A stretch of 64,000 nt of DNA from Salimicrobium humidisoli (GTDB lineage Bacteria > Bacillota > Bacilli > Bacillales > Halobacillaceae), in assembly GCF_002295105.1 (NCBI RefSeq), contig NZ_NSGH01000008.1:53978-117977 (forward strand). Reading direction: 5' to 3'. Within the stretch, counting starts at the first letter, position 1. Every line of letters begins with the position of its first letter. Under the pieces are notes generated by a model. That model saw nothing but the letters and a program-made list of their open reading frames with translations, made no database searches and was not told the origin of the DNA. The position numbers were made by a program, and so were the translations under genes. Shown here piece after piece: positions 1-8,884 of this stretch.

Positions 1-2
1 GG

Positions 3-1610
3 AAACAGATGAGTATCGATGCCGATTTGAATGCGGGTATGATCAATGAGCATCAGGCGAAAGAACGCAGGGATAAAGTGGAGCAGGAAGCTGATTTTTA
101 TGGAGCGATGGACGGGGCGAGTAAGTTTGTGAAGGGAGACGCTATTGCCGGGATAATCATCGTTTTAATGAATATCATATTCGGGCTGATCATAGGTATG
201 GTTCAGATGGGGCTCGGGTTTCAGGAAGCGGTCGATACATATATGAGACTTACAGTCGGAGATGGTCTTGTGAGTCAGATACCTGCCCTTCTCCTTTCCA
301 CGGCAACGGGTGTAGTAGTTACAAGAGTAGCTTCCAAAGGGAACCTTGGTAACGATTTGACTGAGCAGTTATTCCGTTTTCCGAAACTTCTATACGTGGC
401 CGGTGGAGCGATTTTTCTGCTCGGTCTCACTCCCATCCCGTTTACACTTACGATGTTAATCTCCTCAGTTATGATATTCGGAGGATATTGGCTGTCGAGA
501 GAAACGGCCGAGCTTGATATCGAAGAGGAGGATGAAGAAAGAACCGAGAGTGAGCAGATGAAGGCTCCGGAAAATGTAGTGGATCTCATCAGTATGGATC
601 CGATTGAATTTGAATTCGGATATGCGCTCATTCCTATCGCTGATGCAAATCAGGGAGGGGATCTGCTGGACAGAATAGTCATGATTCGCAGGCAGATTGC
701 AATCGAACTTGGAATTGTCATACCCGTAGTGAGAATCAGGGATAACATTCAGCTTAACCCGAACGAATACAGGCTGAAAATAAAAGGGAACGAAGTGGCG
801 AAAGGAGAACTTCTGCTGGATCATTATCTGGCGATGACACCAGGGGAGGACGACGGAATGGTGGAAGGTATAGATACGGTGGAGCCTGCTTTCGGATTAC
901 CAGCCAAATGGGTGGAGGAAGATATGAAAGATGAAGCCGAGTTACTGGGCTATACAGTCGTCGACCCTCCTTCGGTCGTTTCCACGCACGTAACTGAAAC
1001 GATTAAGCGGCATGCTCACGAACTCCTTGGGCATCAGGAGACCCAGCAACTGATCGATCATTTGAAGGGATCGTACCCGGTGCTTGCCGGAGAAGTTACA
1101 CCGGAGCCGATGGCGATTGGGGAAGTACAGAAAGTGCTGGCTAAACTGCTGCAGGAAAATGTGTCAATCAAGAACCTGCCGGTCATCTTCGAAACTCTCG
1201 CCGACTTTGCCAAAATGACGAGCGACACGGATCTTCTGGCCGAATATGTACGTCAGTCGCTGGCTACACAAATAACGAATCAGTACAAAAAAGAAGAAGG
1301 TGTAATTAAAGTGGTTACGATTTCAGGGCAGGTAGAGAAGTTAATTGCAGATCATGTTCAGCAGACGGAACATGGGAGTTTCCTTGCCCTTGATCCGGAA
1401 AGACAGCAGCAGATTACGGAGAGTGTGGCGAGTAAGGTGGAGAAGTTATCCCTGCAGGAAGAAAACGCCATCATTCTCTGCTCACCAGCAATACGAATGT
1501 ACGTGAAACAATTACTCAACCGTTTCTTACCTCAGGTAGTCGTTCTTTCCTACAATGAAATCGACCCGAATGTAGAAGTACAGAGTGTCGGGGCGGTGAG
1601 TCTGGGATGA
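3..1610 (+). CDS. flhA: Flagellar export gate protein FlhA (5' truncated by window edge)
   Basis: FlhA is the large membrane subunit of the flagellar type III export gate; its cytosolic domain docks chaperone-substrate complexes. The reading frame is already open at base 3, before the first ATG at 9, and begins in the conserved KQMSIDADLNAG stretch that follows the FHIPEP region. About 535 of the family's roughly 680 residues are present, so around 140 N-terminal residues lie outside the window. The last transmembrane segments (GIIIVLMNIIFGLIIGMVQ and a hydrophobic run near residues 130-160) are followed by an acidic linker and the complete soluble C-terminal domain. The stop overlaps the flhF start by 4 bases, so translation is probably coupled. 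Confidence 0.97.
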   Translation, partial: KQMSIDADLNAGMINEHQAKERRDKVEQEADFYGAMDGASKFVKGDAIAGIIIVLMNIIFGLIIGMVQMGLGFQEAVDTYMRLTVGDGLVSQIPALLLSTATGVVVTRVASKGNLGNDLTEQLFRFPKLLYVAGGAIFLLGLTPIPFTLTMLISSVMIFGGYWLSRETAELDIEEEDEERTESEQMKAPENVVDLISMDPIEFEFGYALIPIADANQGGDLLDRIVMIRRQIAIELGIVIPVVRIRDNIQLNPNEYRLKIKGNEVAKGELLLDHYLAMTPGEDDGMVEGIDTVEPAFGLPAKWVEEDMKDEAELLGYTVVDPPSVVSTHVTETIKRHAHELLGHQETQQLIDHLKGSYPVLAGEVTPEPMAIGEVQKVLAKLLQENVSIKNLPVIFETLADFAKMTSDTDLLAEYVRQSLATQITNQYKKEEGVIKVVTISGQVEKLIADHVQQTEHGSFLALDPERQQQITESVASKVEKLSLQEENAIILCSPAIRMYVKQLLNRFLPQVVVLSYNEIDPNVEVQSVGAVSLG

Positions 1611-2674
1611 TCGTAAAGAAGTTTGAGGCGGAAACGATGCCTCTGGCCATGAAAAAAGTTAAACAAGAGATGGGTGTCCAGGCGATTATTTTAAATTCCA
1701 GGAAAAAGAAAACGAAAGGGATTTTCGGGCTTTTCAAAAAGATTCGGATAGAAATAACGGCTGCTATAGAATCCGGACCTCCGGAAGCGGGTCATACAGT
1801 CAGTGAGAAAGACGTTCCCCCACGAACTTCCGCCGGTGCCGGGGAGCAGCAGCGGAAAGAAACAGTCCGGGCTCCCTCTTCAGATCCAGCGAGGGCTGCA
1901 AAAGAAGAGCCGGAGACGGAAAACCATATTTCCGCATTTTTAGAACATGAGCTTAACCCGGAGATCCTTCAGGAAATCAGAAAGGAAGAAAATGAAGCAG
2001 CCCCCTTCTGGGGGAGGGTGAGAGATCATTTACACAAAGGAATCACAGAAATCCCGGCCGCCTCCCGTCCGGGGGATAATAAATATATCCATCTTATTGG
2101 GCCTACAGGGGTCGGCAAGACGACTACGGCTGCTAAACTGGCCGCCAATGCAATATTGGATGATAATTTGTCGGTAGGTTTCATTACTACAGACACGTAC
2201 CGGATAGCAGCTATCGAGCAGCTGCGTACTTACGCCAGGCTTCTGGATATCCCGATGGAGGTTGTTTACAATTTGGAGGATTACAGGAAAGCGAGGGAGG
2301 AAATGAAAGACAAAGATCTTGTAATCATTGATACGGCAGGAAGAAATTACAAAGATTCTTCTTACGTAAGCGAGCTGCAGAAGATAATCGACTTCGAGGA
2401 AGAGGCAGATACTATCCTTGTCCTTTCAATGACAAGTAAATTTAAAGACATAGAGTCAGTGTATAAACGATTTTCAGAAGTGCCTCTTCACTCACTGATT
2501 TTCACAAAGATGGATGAATCCGGAAGCTTCGGTGCAGCAGTAAGCTTAGCCGTAAAATATAAAAAAAGTGTTTCCTTCGTTACTACCGGTCAGAATGTTC
2601 CCGACGATATAACCACCCTCCCATTGTCGGAACTCACGGAGCAACTGCTGAAGGAGATAGAAACGAGTGAGTGA
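1607..2674 (+). CDS. flhF: Flagellar SRP-type GTPase FlhF
   Basis: FlhF is a signal-recognition-particle-family GTPase that helps set flagellar position and number in partnership with FlhG. The 355-residue product has a variable basic N-terminal region, a low-complexity linker (about residues 55-115), then an NG domain. The P-loop GPTGVGKTT lies near residue 165, the G3 motif DTAGR near 242 and the TKMDES specificity motif near 300. Length is close to the B. subtilis protein (about 366). It starts inside the flhA stop codon and overlaps flhG by 8 bases, so the three genes are tightly coupled. All GTPase motifs look intact, unlike the ATPase motifs of its partner FlhG. Confidence 0.96.
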   Translation: MIVKKFEAETMPLAMKKVKQEMGVQAIILNSRKKKTKGIFGLFKKIRIEITAAIESGPPEAGHTVSEKDVPPRTSAGAGEQQRKETVRAPSSDPARAAKEEPETENHISAFLEHELNPEILQEIRKEENEAAPFWGRVRDHLHKGITEIPAASRPGDNKYIHLIGPTGVGKTTTAAKLAANAILDDNLSVGFITTDTYRIAAIEQLRTYARLLDIPMEVVYNLEDYRKAREEMKDKDLVIIDTAGRNYKDSSYVSELQKIIDFEEEADTILVLSMTSKFKDIESVYKRFSEVPLHSLIFTKMDESGSFGAAVSLAVKYKKSVSFVTTGQNVPDDITTLPLSELTEQLLKEIETSE

Positions 2675-3386
2675 TCAGGCCGAAAACCTGAGAAGAAAAT
2701 TAGAGGCCCGGAATGTTACGACCAAAGCGCGAGTCATTTCTATCCTGAATGCAGGAAGTACGGAGAAGGGTACTGATATAGCTGCAGATTTTGCGGTGGA
2801 ATTAAGCTTGAACGGTCCGGAAGTCCTCATCATCGGGAGTGGCGGAGAAAGGCGTGTATCATCAGGGATGTTGTCGGAAGAGACAGCCGCTTATACAGCT
2901 TCCGGATTGTATAAAGAAGCTCCGCATCAAATGGAAACGACTTCGTTTCCCTATTCCTTTCCGGATTTCGAAAAGATGATGTTCAAACATGACTATATCT
3001 TCCTTGATTTGGGAAATGAAATATTACGGGAAGAAGCCGGATTCGCCGCATGTGCCGACGGAACGTTCATTATAATGGAAAATAATGATGATTCTCTTAA
3101 AAAAGCGTATGCAATGATAAAGAAATTATACTCCGTGTCTTCAGAACAGCGCATTTCTCTATTGCCTGGCACGGTTTCGGATGAACGAAATGATAGAAAA
3201 GCTCTCGAAAAGGTCAAACAGGTGACGGCCGATTTTCTCGGCAAAGAGGTGCATCTGCCGGTTCCACTTCCTCACACTGGCGGAAGTCAATCCGTATTTT
3301 CCGCTTCCGTACACGAGCTTCAAAAGGAGAGGAGAACCGGGGGGTCCTTTCTGATCAGGTTGAAAAAATTCACGGCAGAAAACTGA
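2667..3386 (+). CDS. flhG: Degenerate FlhG/YlxH (MinD-like protein without a Walker A motif)
   Basis: By position and flanking similarity this is FlhG (YlxH), the MinD/ParA-type ATPase that controls flagellar number and stimulates the FlhF GTPase. The GTG at 2667 follows an AAGGAGAT-type ribosome site. Residues 2-9 (SDQAENLR) match the DQAxxLR activator motif that acts on FlhF. The body is 239 residues, about 50-60 shorter than usual. Where FlhG has SGKGGVGKS this protein has NAGSTEKGT, and the following D-x-D-x-GMGN segment is replaced by IIGSGGERR. The DYIFLDLG strand and the AYAMIKKLY helix remain recognisable, and a C-terminal amphipathic segment (SFLIRLKKF) resembles the membrane-targeting helix. 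I infer that ATP binding is lost but the activator and membrane roles may persist. Confidence 0.8.
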   Translation: MSDQAENLRRKLEARNVTTKARVISILNAGSTEKGTDIAADFAVELSLNGPEVLIIGSGGERRVSSGMLSEETAAYTASGLYKEAPHQMETTSFPYSFPDFEKMMFKHDYIFLDLGNEILREEAGFAACADGTFIIMENNDDSLKKAYAMIKKLYSVSSEQRISLLPGTVSDERNDRKALEKVKQVTADFLGKEVHLPVPLPHTGGSQSVFSASVHELQKERRTGGSFLIRLKKFTAEN

Positions 3387-3417
3387 AAAGAACCATCAGT
3401 ATTAAAGGAGGGCTACT

Positions 3418-4191
3418 ATGTCTAATCCAATTTCTTCCGAAGAAAAGAAATTGTGGCACAGGTGGATCGAACATAACGATAAAAATGCTGCCAATGAACT
3501 GGTAGCTCAATATGAGTATCTCATCAATTATCAGGTCCAGCGTGTATCCCAGCACCTGCCTCAAAGTGTAAGCAGGGAAGAAATAAGGAGTTCAGCATAT
3601 TTCGGGCTTTACGACGCACTTAAGAAATTCGAACTGTCCCGTAATTTGAAATTCGTCACGTATGCTTCCTTCAGAATCAAGGGCAGCATTATAGACGGTC
3701 TCAGAAAAGAAGACTGGCTCCCCCGTACAGTCAGGGATAAGGCCAAAAAGATCGAAAAGACTGCAGAGCAGCTGGAACAGAATTTCGGCAGACAGCCGGC
3801 ACCGGAGGAAATTGCCGAAGTCTTAAATATGAGTCCCGAAGAAGTAGAAGAAACGACAAGGGACGTCTATTTTTCCAATGTACTCTCTGTGGAAGAAAAA
3901 CCACATGACGACGGCGGTGACTACAAAGAGGGGGCAGGATATCTGGTTCCCGAGGACTTGGGAAATTCTCCGGATGAACAGGCGGTCAAAGGTGAAAACA
4001 TCCGGGAGCTTACTGAAGAGATTAAAATGCTCAATGAAAAGGAACGACTGGTGTTGAGTCTGTTTTATGAAGAGGAACTCTCTCTCACCGAGATAGGAGA
4101 AGTGATGAATTTAACTACTTCGAGAATATCCCAGATTCATGGACGTGCAATATTCAAACTGCGCGAAGCACTCGGGAAGTATCGGAATTGA
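3418..4191 (+). CDS. sigD: RNA polymerase sigma factor SigD (FliA/sigma-28 family)
   Basis: Sigma-D directs late flagellar, motility and autolysin transcription. The 257-residue product has the group 3 sigma layout: region 2 near residues 20-95 (DALKKFELSRNLKFVTYASFRIKGSIIDGLR), region 3, and a region 4 helix-turn-helix near 200-250 (LSLTEIGEVMNLTTSRISQIHGRAI). Length matches B. subtilis SigD (254). A strong ribosome site (AAAGGAGG) precedes the ATG at 3418. It follows flhG by only 31 bases; the chemotaxis genes cheB-cheA-cheW-cheC-cheD that separate flhG and sigD in B. subtilis are absent here. Confidence 0.97.
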   Translation: MSNPISSEEKKLWHRWIEHNDKNAANELVAQYEYLINYQVQRVSQHLPQSVSREEIRSSAYFGLYDALKKFELSRNLKFVTYASFRIKGSIIDGLRKEDWLPRTVRDKAKKIEKTAEQLEQNFGRQPAPEEIAEVLNMSPEEVEETTRDVYFSNVLSVEEKPHDDGGDYKEGAGYLVPEDLGNSPDEQAVKGENIRELTEEIKMLNEKERLVLSLFYEEELSLTEIGEVMNLTTSRISQIHGRAIFKLREALGKYRN

Positions 4192-4264
4192 TCCGGGAAC
4201 TGCCGGGGGACGGACTGAAGTTGTGCAGGCTTATGAGGCAGAGAATTAAGTTGGTGAAAACGAA

Positions 4265-4711
4265 ATGACGATGTATTTACTGATAATCAATTTTATCGTG
4301 GACGGGATCATCCTTTTCGGGATGTTCCTGTTGTTTATGAAAGACCCTTCCAGGGAGGAAATGCAGAAACAAAAGCAGGTCGCAAAGGAAATAGAAGGAA
4401 CCTTCCAATCCTACCTGGAGGAAATCAGAGAGGAGAACAGGAAATTTGAACAGAATACCATCTCCCGAAGGTCAGATTCTCTCGCCGAAAAGAAAGAAGA
4501 AGTGTCCGGAAACGGGCGGACGAATTTGGAACGTCCTATAGAGTTCCAACCTGAGGTTACTGAAAGTAGAGAAAAAGTGGAATTTTCAGAGGAACTGAAG
4601 GTGAAAAAGATGGCAGAAGAGGGGAAAACGCTGGAGGAAATGGCAAAACTGCTGGGCACCGGAAAAACAGAAGTGGAGATGATGTTGAAATTGATTCGAA
4701 GACAGCAATGA
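4265..4711 (+). CDS. SwrB/YlxL-like membrane-anchored protein (DUF6115-type)
   Basis: The 148-residue product occupies the slot of swrB (ylxL), which in B. subtilis promotes flagellar type III export activation and sigma-D activity. It has one N-terminal membrane span (about residues 4-22), a charged, Glu/Lys-rich middle likely to be extended or coiled, and a C-terminal helical segment (KKMAEEGKTLEEMAKLLG) resembling a small helix-turn-helix. The topology matches the SwrB family, but sequence in this family is poorly conserved, so the name rests on position and architecture. The start ATG at 4265 has a weak GTTGGTGA ribosome site; ATG at 4271 is an alternative. Confidence 0.65.
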   Translation: MTMYLLIINFIVDGIILFGMFLLFMKDPSREEMQKQKQVAKEIEGTFQSYLEEIREENRKFEQNTISRRSDSLAEKKEEVSGNGRTNLERPIEFQPEVTESREKVEFSEELKVKKMAEEGKTLEEMAKLLGTGKTEVEMMLKLIRRQQ

Positions 4712-4716
4712 GGGGG

Positions 4717-4745
4717 TTGCTAATTTTTCTCTTGTATGGTATAGT
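4717..4745 (+). promoter_or_regulatory. Sigma-A promoter for rpsB
   Basis: TTGCTA (4717-4722) and TATAGT (4740-4745) are separated by exactly 17 bases, a good vegetative promoter match. It begins just after the swrB-like stop codon and leaves an mRNA leader of about 120 bases before rpsB. Confidence 0.75.
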
Positions 4746-4749
4746 AACC

Positions 4750-4818
4750 TCCGGTGTCAATACACACGTCTCCGGATTTCGTTGTAGGTTGCTTCCTGTT
4801 AGACAGGGAGTTTGCAAT
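4750..4818 (+). promoter_or_regulatory. Structured rpsB 5' leader
   Basis: The leader between the rpsB promoter and gene can fold into two hairpins. The first pairs CCGG (4751-4754) with a second CCGG near 4773. The second pairs CTTCCTGT (4792-4799) with ACAGGGAG (4803-4810), extended by TTG (4789-4791) with CAA (4815-4817) around a TTT bulge. Ribosomal protein operons are commonly autoregulated through such leaders; an S2-binding role here is inference. Confidence 0.4.
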
Positions 4819-4871
4819 GAAAAAAGAAGGGGATGGAGGATACTAAATAAACCAAACAGGAGGATTTTATT

Positions 4872-5627
4872 ATGTCAGCTATTTCAATGAAGCAGCTGCT
4901 CGAAGCAGGAGTTCACTTCGGTCACCAGACACGTCGCTGGAACCCTAAAATGAAAAAGTACATTTTCACGGAGCGTAATGGTATTTACATCATTGACCTT
5001 CAGAAAACTGTAAAGAAAGTCGATGAAGCGTTCAACTATGTACGTGATCTTGCTGCGGACGGCGGTACAGTACTATTTGTAGGTACTAAAAAACAGGCAC
5101 AGGACACAGTTCGTGAAGAAGCGAACCGTGCCGGTATGTATTACATCAACCAGCGCTGGTTGGGTGGTACACTAACTAACTTTAAAACAATCCGTAAACG
5201 TATCGGTCGTTTGAAAGATATCGAGCGTATGGAAGAAGACGGAACATTCGAAGTTCTTCCTAAGAAAGAAGTTATGGAACTGAATAAAGAAAGAGAAAAA
5301 CTCGAAAGATTCCTCGGCGGTATCCGTAATATGGAAAGCCTGCCGGATGCACTTTTCGTAATCGACCCTCGTAAAGAGCGTATCGCGATTGCGGAAGCTC
5401 ATAAATTGGATATTCCGATCGTCGGTATGGTGGATACCAACTGCGACCCGGATGAAATTGATTATGTAATTCCTGCAAACGACGATGCTATTCGTGCCGT
5501 TAAACTTCTTACAGGAAAAATGGCTGATGCCATCCTTGAAGCTAAACAAGGTGAAGAGGAAGCTGAAGCAGCCGGTGAAGAAGACTCCGGGGAAACAGAA
5601 GAAGAGACGGAAACTGTAGAAGAGTAG
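4872..5627 (+). CDS. rpsB: 30S ribosomal protein S2
   Basis: S2 is a 30S subunit protein that joins late in assembly and helps recruit S1 or mRNA. The 251-residue product begins [20 protein letters not shown] and carries the family signatures [10 protein letters not shown] and [14 protein letters not shown]. The last 25 residues are a Glu-rich tail, a little longer than in B. subtilis, which fits the acidic proteome. An AGGAGG ribosome site precedes the ATG. It is transcribed from its own promoter and is followed by a strong hairpin before tsf. Confidence 0.98.
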   Translation: MSAISMKQLLEAGVHFGHQTRRWNPKMKKYIFTERNGIYIIDLQKTVKKVDEAFNYVRDLAADGGTVLFVGTKKQAQDTVREEANRAGMYYINQRWLGGTLTNFKTIRKRIGRLKDIERMEEDGTFEVLPKKEVMELNKEREKLERFLGGIRNMESLPDALFVIDPRKERIAIAEAHKLDIPIVGMVDTNCDPDEIDYVIPANDDAIRAVKLLTGKMADAILEAKQGEEEAEAAGEEDSGETEEETETVEE

Positions 5628-5640
5628 GCAGGTTTCAGGG

Positions 5641-5674
5641 GGTGATAAGAGGGAAACCTTTTATCACCTTTTTT
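5641..5674 (+). terminator. rpsB-tsf intercistronic terminator/attenuator
   Basis: A 12-bp stem (5641-5652 with 5657-5668, one G-T pair) is closed by a GAAA tetraloop and followed by six T residues. It is a textbook intrinsic terminator, yet tsf begins only 48 bases later with no clear promoter between, so it probably allows partial read-through. Confidence 0.85.
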
Positions 5675-5722
5675 ACAGCGGAGGGCGCTTCGTCCAAATT
5701 TAATCCCAAGGAGGAAAATGAT

Positions 5723-6607
5723 ATGGCAATTAATGCAAAAATGGTCAAAGAACTGCGCGAAATTACTGGTGCAGGAATGATGGATTGTAAAAAAGCTCTT
5801 ACAGAAACAAATGGTGATATGGAAGAAGCTCAGAACTGGCTTCGCGAAAAAGGAATTTCGAAAGCAGCCAAAAAAGCTGACAGAATTGCAGCGGAAGGTT
5901 CCGCTCATATCGTTACTTCCGGTAATACAGCAGCTATGATCGAAGTGAACTGCGAAACAGACTTCGTAGTTAAGAACGAGCAGTTCCAGAACCTCCTTCA
6001 GGAACTTGGGAACCACATTCTTTCCGAAAATCCTTCCGATGTAGAAGCTGCACTGGAACAGCCTCTTCACGGTGAAGGACAGAAGGTCGGCGACTACATC
6101 ACTGATGTCATCGCGAAAATTGGTGAGAAAATCTCTCTTCGCCGTTTCGTCGTGAAAGAAAAAACGGATAACGACGCTTTCGGTTCTTATCTTCACATGG
6201 GCGGTTCCATCGGTGCTTTGACAGTACTTGAAGGTTCTACGGATGAAGCTGCTGCAAAAGATGTAGCTATGCATATCGCAGCCGTTAACCCCCGCTACAC
6301 TTCCCGTGAGCAGGTACCTGAGGAAGAGCTTAATACAGAGCGTGAAACATTGAAAACTCAGGCGCTGAATGAAGGAAAGCCTGAAAACATCGTTGAGAAA
6401 ATGGTAGAAGGCCGCCTGAACAAGTTTCTACAGGAAATCTGCCTGCTTGAACAGGACTTCGTTAAAGACCCGGATCAGAAAGTGAAACAGTTCGTGGAAT
6501 CCAAGGGTGGAAAAATCAACGAATTCACACGTTTCGGCGTTGGTGAAGGTATGGAAAAACGTGAAGAGAACTTCGCTGACGAAGTGATGAGTCAGGTTAA
6601 AAAATAA
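5723..6607 (+). CDS. tsf: Translation elongation factor Ts
   Basis: EF-Ts is the nucleotide exchange factor that recycles EF-Tu-GDP. The ATG at 5723 is chosen because AAGGAGG (5709-5715) sits at correct spacing and the product then begins [26 protein letters not shown], the standard N-terminal UBA-like domain. An upstream in-frame start at 5642 lies inside the terminator hairpin and is rejected. The 294-residue product has the EF-Tu-contacting [10 protein letters not shown] motif near residue 80 and the usual two dimerisation subdomains. Length equals the family norm (293). Confidence 0.98.
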   Translation: MAINAKMVKELREITGAGMMDCKKALTETNGDMEEAQNWLREKGISKAAKKADRIAAEGSAHIVTSGNTAAMIEVNCETDFVVKNEQFQNLLQELGNHILSENPSDVEAALEQPLHGEGQKVGDYITDVIAKIGEKISLRRFVVKEKTDNDAFGSYLHMGGSIGALTVLEGSTDEAAAKDVAMHIAAVNPRYTSREQVPEEELNTERETLKTQALNEGKPENIVEKMVEGRLNKFLQEICLLEQDFVKDPDQKVKQFVESKGGKINEFTRFGVGEGMEKREENFADEVMSQVKK

Positions 6608-6620
6608 TAACATTCACTCA

Positions 6621-6650
6621 AAATAGGGGACACGCTGTGTTCCCTATTTT
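6621..6650 (+). terminator. tsf terminator-like hairpin
   Basis: AAATAGGG (6621-6628) pairs with CCCTATTT (6642-6649), with an inner CAC/GTG pair. The T tract is short, so termination may be partial before pyrH. Confidence 0.6.
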
Positions 6651-6690
6651 AAAAGTGAAACTTTAGTTGAATACTGCCATGGAGGTTATT

Positions 6691-7413
6691 ATGAATAAAA
6701 CCCGATATAACAGAATCGTGCTGAAATTAAGTGGGGAAGCATTAAGTGGAGAAGAAGGATTTGGAATAGAACCGAGCATTATCCAGTCGGTCGCACAGCA
6801 GATCAAAGATGTGGCTGAACTGGGAGTGGAAGTTGCAGTAGTTGTGGGAGGCGGTAATATCTGGCGCGGGAAAGTAGGAAGCCAGATGGGCATGGACCGT
6901 GCAAACGCCGACTACATGGGGATGCTGGCAACGGTTATGAATTCCCTTGCTCTCCAGGATAGTCTTGAGAACATCGGTATTCCTACACGTGTCCAGACAT
7001 CCATCGAAATGCGCCAGGTGGCAGAACCTTATATCCGCAGGAAGGCAATGCGCCATCTGGAGAAAAAACGGGTAGTGATTTTCGCAGCCGGAACCGGCAA
7101 CCCTTATTTCTCCACGGATACGACCGCTGCTCTCCGCGCTGCCGAAGTGGAAGCGGACGTTATTCTTATGGCTAAAAATAACGTCGACGGAGTGTATACA
7201 TCCGATCCGAAATTGAATGACGATGCACGTAAGTACGATCGTCTTTCTTACATGGAAGTATTGAATGAAGGACTTGGAGTGATGGATTCCACTGCTTCAT
7301 CATTATGTATGGACAACGATATCGATTTACTGGTATTCTCGATTATGGAAGAAGGAAATATTAAAAAAGCAGTCCTCGGTGAGGATATTGGAACGTTAGT
7401 GAGGGGGAAATAA
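6691..7413 (+). CDS. pyrH: UMP kinase
   Basis: UMP kinase phosphorylates UMP to UDP in pyrimidine nucleotide synthesis and belongs to the amino-acid kinase fold. The start at 6691 follows GGAGG (6681-6685) and gives [18 protein letters not shown]; an in-frame ATG at 6667 has no ribosome site. The 240-residue length equals the B. subtilis enzyme. Motifs seen include [28 protein letters not shown] and [20 protein letters not shown], which form the nucleotide and UMP pockets. It is followed by frr after one base. Confidence 0.98.
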   Translation: MNKTRYNRIVLKLSGEALSGEEGFGIEPSIIQSVAQQIKDVAELGVEVAVVVGGGNIWRGKVGSQMGMDRANADYMGMLATVMNSLALQDSLENIGIPTRVQTSIEMRQVAEPYIRRKAMRHLEKKRVVIFAAGTGNPYFSTDTTAALRAAEVEADVILMAKNNVDGVYTSDPKLNDDARKYDRLSYMEVLNEGLGVMDSTASSLCMDNDIDLLVFSIMEEGNIKKAVLGEDIGTLVRGK

Positions 7414-7414
7414 C

Positions 7415-7972
7415 ATGTCTGACAAACTTATCAAAGAAACGAAGGAACAGATGAAAAAAGCTACCCAGGCTTTTTCGAAACAATTGGCTACCGTGCGGGC
7501 GGGACGTGCGAACCCGTCGATTCTCGACCCGGTATATGTCGATTACTACGGAGCTTCCACTCCGCTTCAGCAGCTGGCCCAGGTTTCAGCTCCGGAGCCG
7601 AGACTCCTTGTGATCACACCTTATGATAAATCAGCTATTTCGGAAGTGGAAAAAGCCATTCAGAAAGCCGACCTCGGTCTGTCCCCTTCGAGTGATGGTA
7701 ACGTGGTCCGCATCAATATCCCTGCACTTACGCAGGAGAGACGTAAAGATCTGACAAAGCTCGTCAAGAAATATACGGAAGAAGCAAAAGTACAGATCAG
7801 AAACATCCGTCGTGAAACGAACGACGCTCTTAAGAAGAACGAGAAAGACGGGGAACTTACCGAAGATGACCTCCGTTCTTATCAGGATGACGTACAGAAG
7901 CTTACAGATGAGTACGTAAAAGAAATAGATAACCTGGCGAAACAGAAAGAAGAAGAGATGCTGGAAGTATAA
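7415..7972 (+). CDS. frr: Ribosome recycling factor
   Basis: RRF acts with EF-G to split post-termination ribosomes. The 185-residue product has the canonical three-helix-bundle sequence, including the conserved [21 protein letters not shown] segment near residues 26-46 and the hinge to the alpha/beta domain around [15 protein letters not shown]. The ATG follows a GAGGGGG ribosome site and sits immediately after the pyrH stop. An intrinsic terminator ends the unit 12 bases downstream. Confidence 0.98.
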   Translation: MSDKLIKETKEQMKKATQAFSKQLATVRAGRANPSILDPVYVDYYGASTPLQQLAQVSAPEPRLLVITPYDKSAISEVEKAIQKADLGLSPSSDGNVVRINIPALTQERRKDLTKLVKKYTEEAKVQIRNIRRETNDALKKNEKDGELTEDDLRSYQDDVQKLTDEYVKEIDNLAKQKEEEMLEV

Positions 7973-7983
7973 AATTAAAGGGG

Positions 7984-8023
7984 AAGCCGTGCTGTATTTG
8001 TTTGGCAGTACGGCTTTTGTTTT
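7984..8023 (+). terminator. frr intrinsic terminator
   Basis: AAGCCGTGCTG (7984-7994) pairs with CAGTACGGCTT (8006-8016) with one mismatch, followed by a T-rich tract (TTTTGTTTTG). It separates rpsB-tsf-pyrH-frr from the isoprenoid/phospholipid unit. Confidence 0.85.
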
Positions 8024-8105
8024 GCTATCATATGTGGTAGTTTTGTTAGGAAGGGATAACGCTTATCCGAATTACATATAGTGAATTAAGAAAAGGATGG
8101 TATCC

Positions 8106-8873
8106 ATGCCACTAAATCTTCCATTTATAAATCGGAGAGATCCGAAGCCGGAAGCAGAAACAGAAATTGATATGACAAATATACCAAAACATATAGCAAT
8201 TATAATGGATGGAAATGGCCGCTGGGCAAAGGATAAAGGGTTGCCGAGAATTGCCGGTCATAAAGAAGGTATGGACGTTGTGAAGAAAGTGGTCCGGCAT
8301 GCTTCGGATCTCGGGGTCGAAGTATTGACCCTTTACGCATTTTCTACGGAGAACTGGAAGCGGCCAAAAAAAGAAGTCGATTTTCTTATGAAACTGCCGG
8401 TCGATTTTTTACAGACGTATCTTCCGGAACTGGTTGAAAATAACATACGGGTCCAGACGATCGGTACGAAAGATCTTCTTCCGAAACATACTCAAAAAGC
8501 TGTGGATGAAGCTATTCATCGCACGGAAAACAATACAGGCATGGTGCTTAACTTCGCTTTGAATTACGGGAGCAGAAATGAAATCGTGGAAGTGACGCGG
8601 ATGCTTGCGTCCAAAGTGGAGGAAGGGGAGCTTACGGCCGACAGCATCACCGAGGAAACGTTCAACTCCTATTTATACACCTCCCATCTCTGTGAGCCCG
8701 ATCTGCTTATCCGGACGAGCGGGGAGCAGCGGTTAAGTAATTTTCTGCTTTGGCAGCTGGCTTATGCGGAGTTCTGGTTTACAGAGGTTTACTGGCCTTC
8801 GTTCACAGAATATACGTTGAACGAAGCCATTATCAATTATCAAAATCGAAAGCGTCGGTACGGCGGCGTGTAA
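8106..8873 (+). CDS. uppS: Undecaprenyl diphosphate synthase (cis-prenyltransferase)
   Basis: UppS condenses eight isopentenyl diphosphates onto farnesyl diphosphate, giving the C55 lipid carrier precursor for wall synthesis. Start 8106 (MPLNLPFINRRD) is preferred over ATG 8097 because AAGGATGG then sits at proper distance. The 255-residue product shows the catalytic MDGNGRWAK motif near residue 34, TLYAFSTENWKRP, FALNYGSRNEI and LIRTSGEQRLSNF. The next three genes (cdsA, dxr, rseP) follow closely and form the usual operon. Confidence 0.97.
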   Translation: MPLNLPFINRRDPKPEAETEIDMTNIPKHIAIIMDGNGRWAKDKGLPRIAGHKEGMDVVKKVVRHASDLGVEVLTLYAFSTENWKRPKKEVDFLMKLPVDFLQTYLPELVENNIRVQTIGTKDLLPKHTQKAVDEAIHRTENNTGMVLNFALNYGSRNEIVEVTRMLASKVEEGELTADSITEETFNSYLYTSHLCEPDLLIRTSGEQRLSNFLLWQLAYAEFWFTEVYWPSFTEYTLNEAIINYQNRKRRYGGV

Positions 8874-8884
8874 GGTGTGGTTAG

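Noticed and set aside
8054..8068. Inverted repeat GGATAA-CGC-TTATCC upstream of uppS as an operator
   Set aside because: Short, single, and no matching site was noticed elsewhere in the window; left unassigned.
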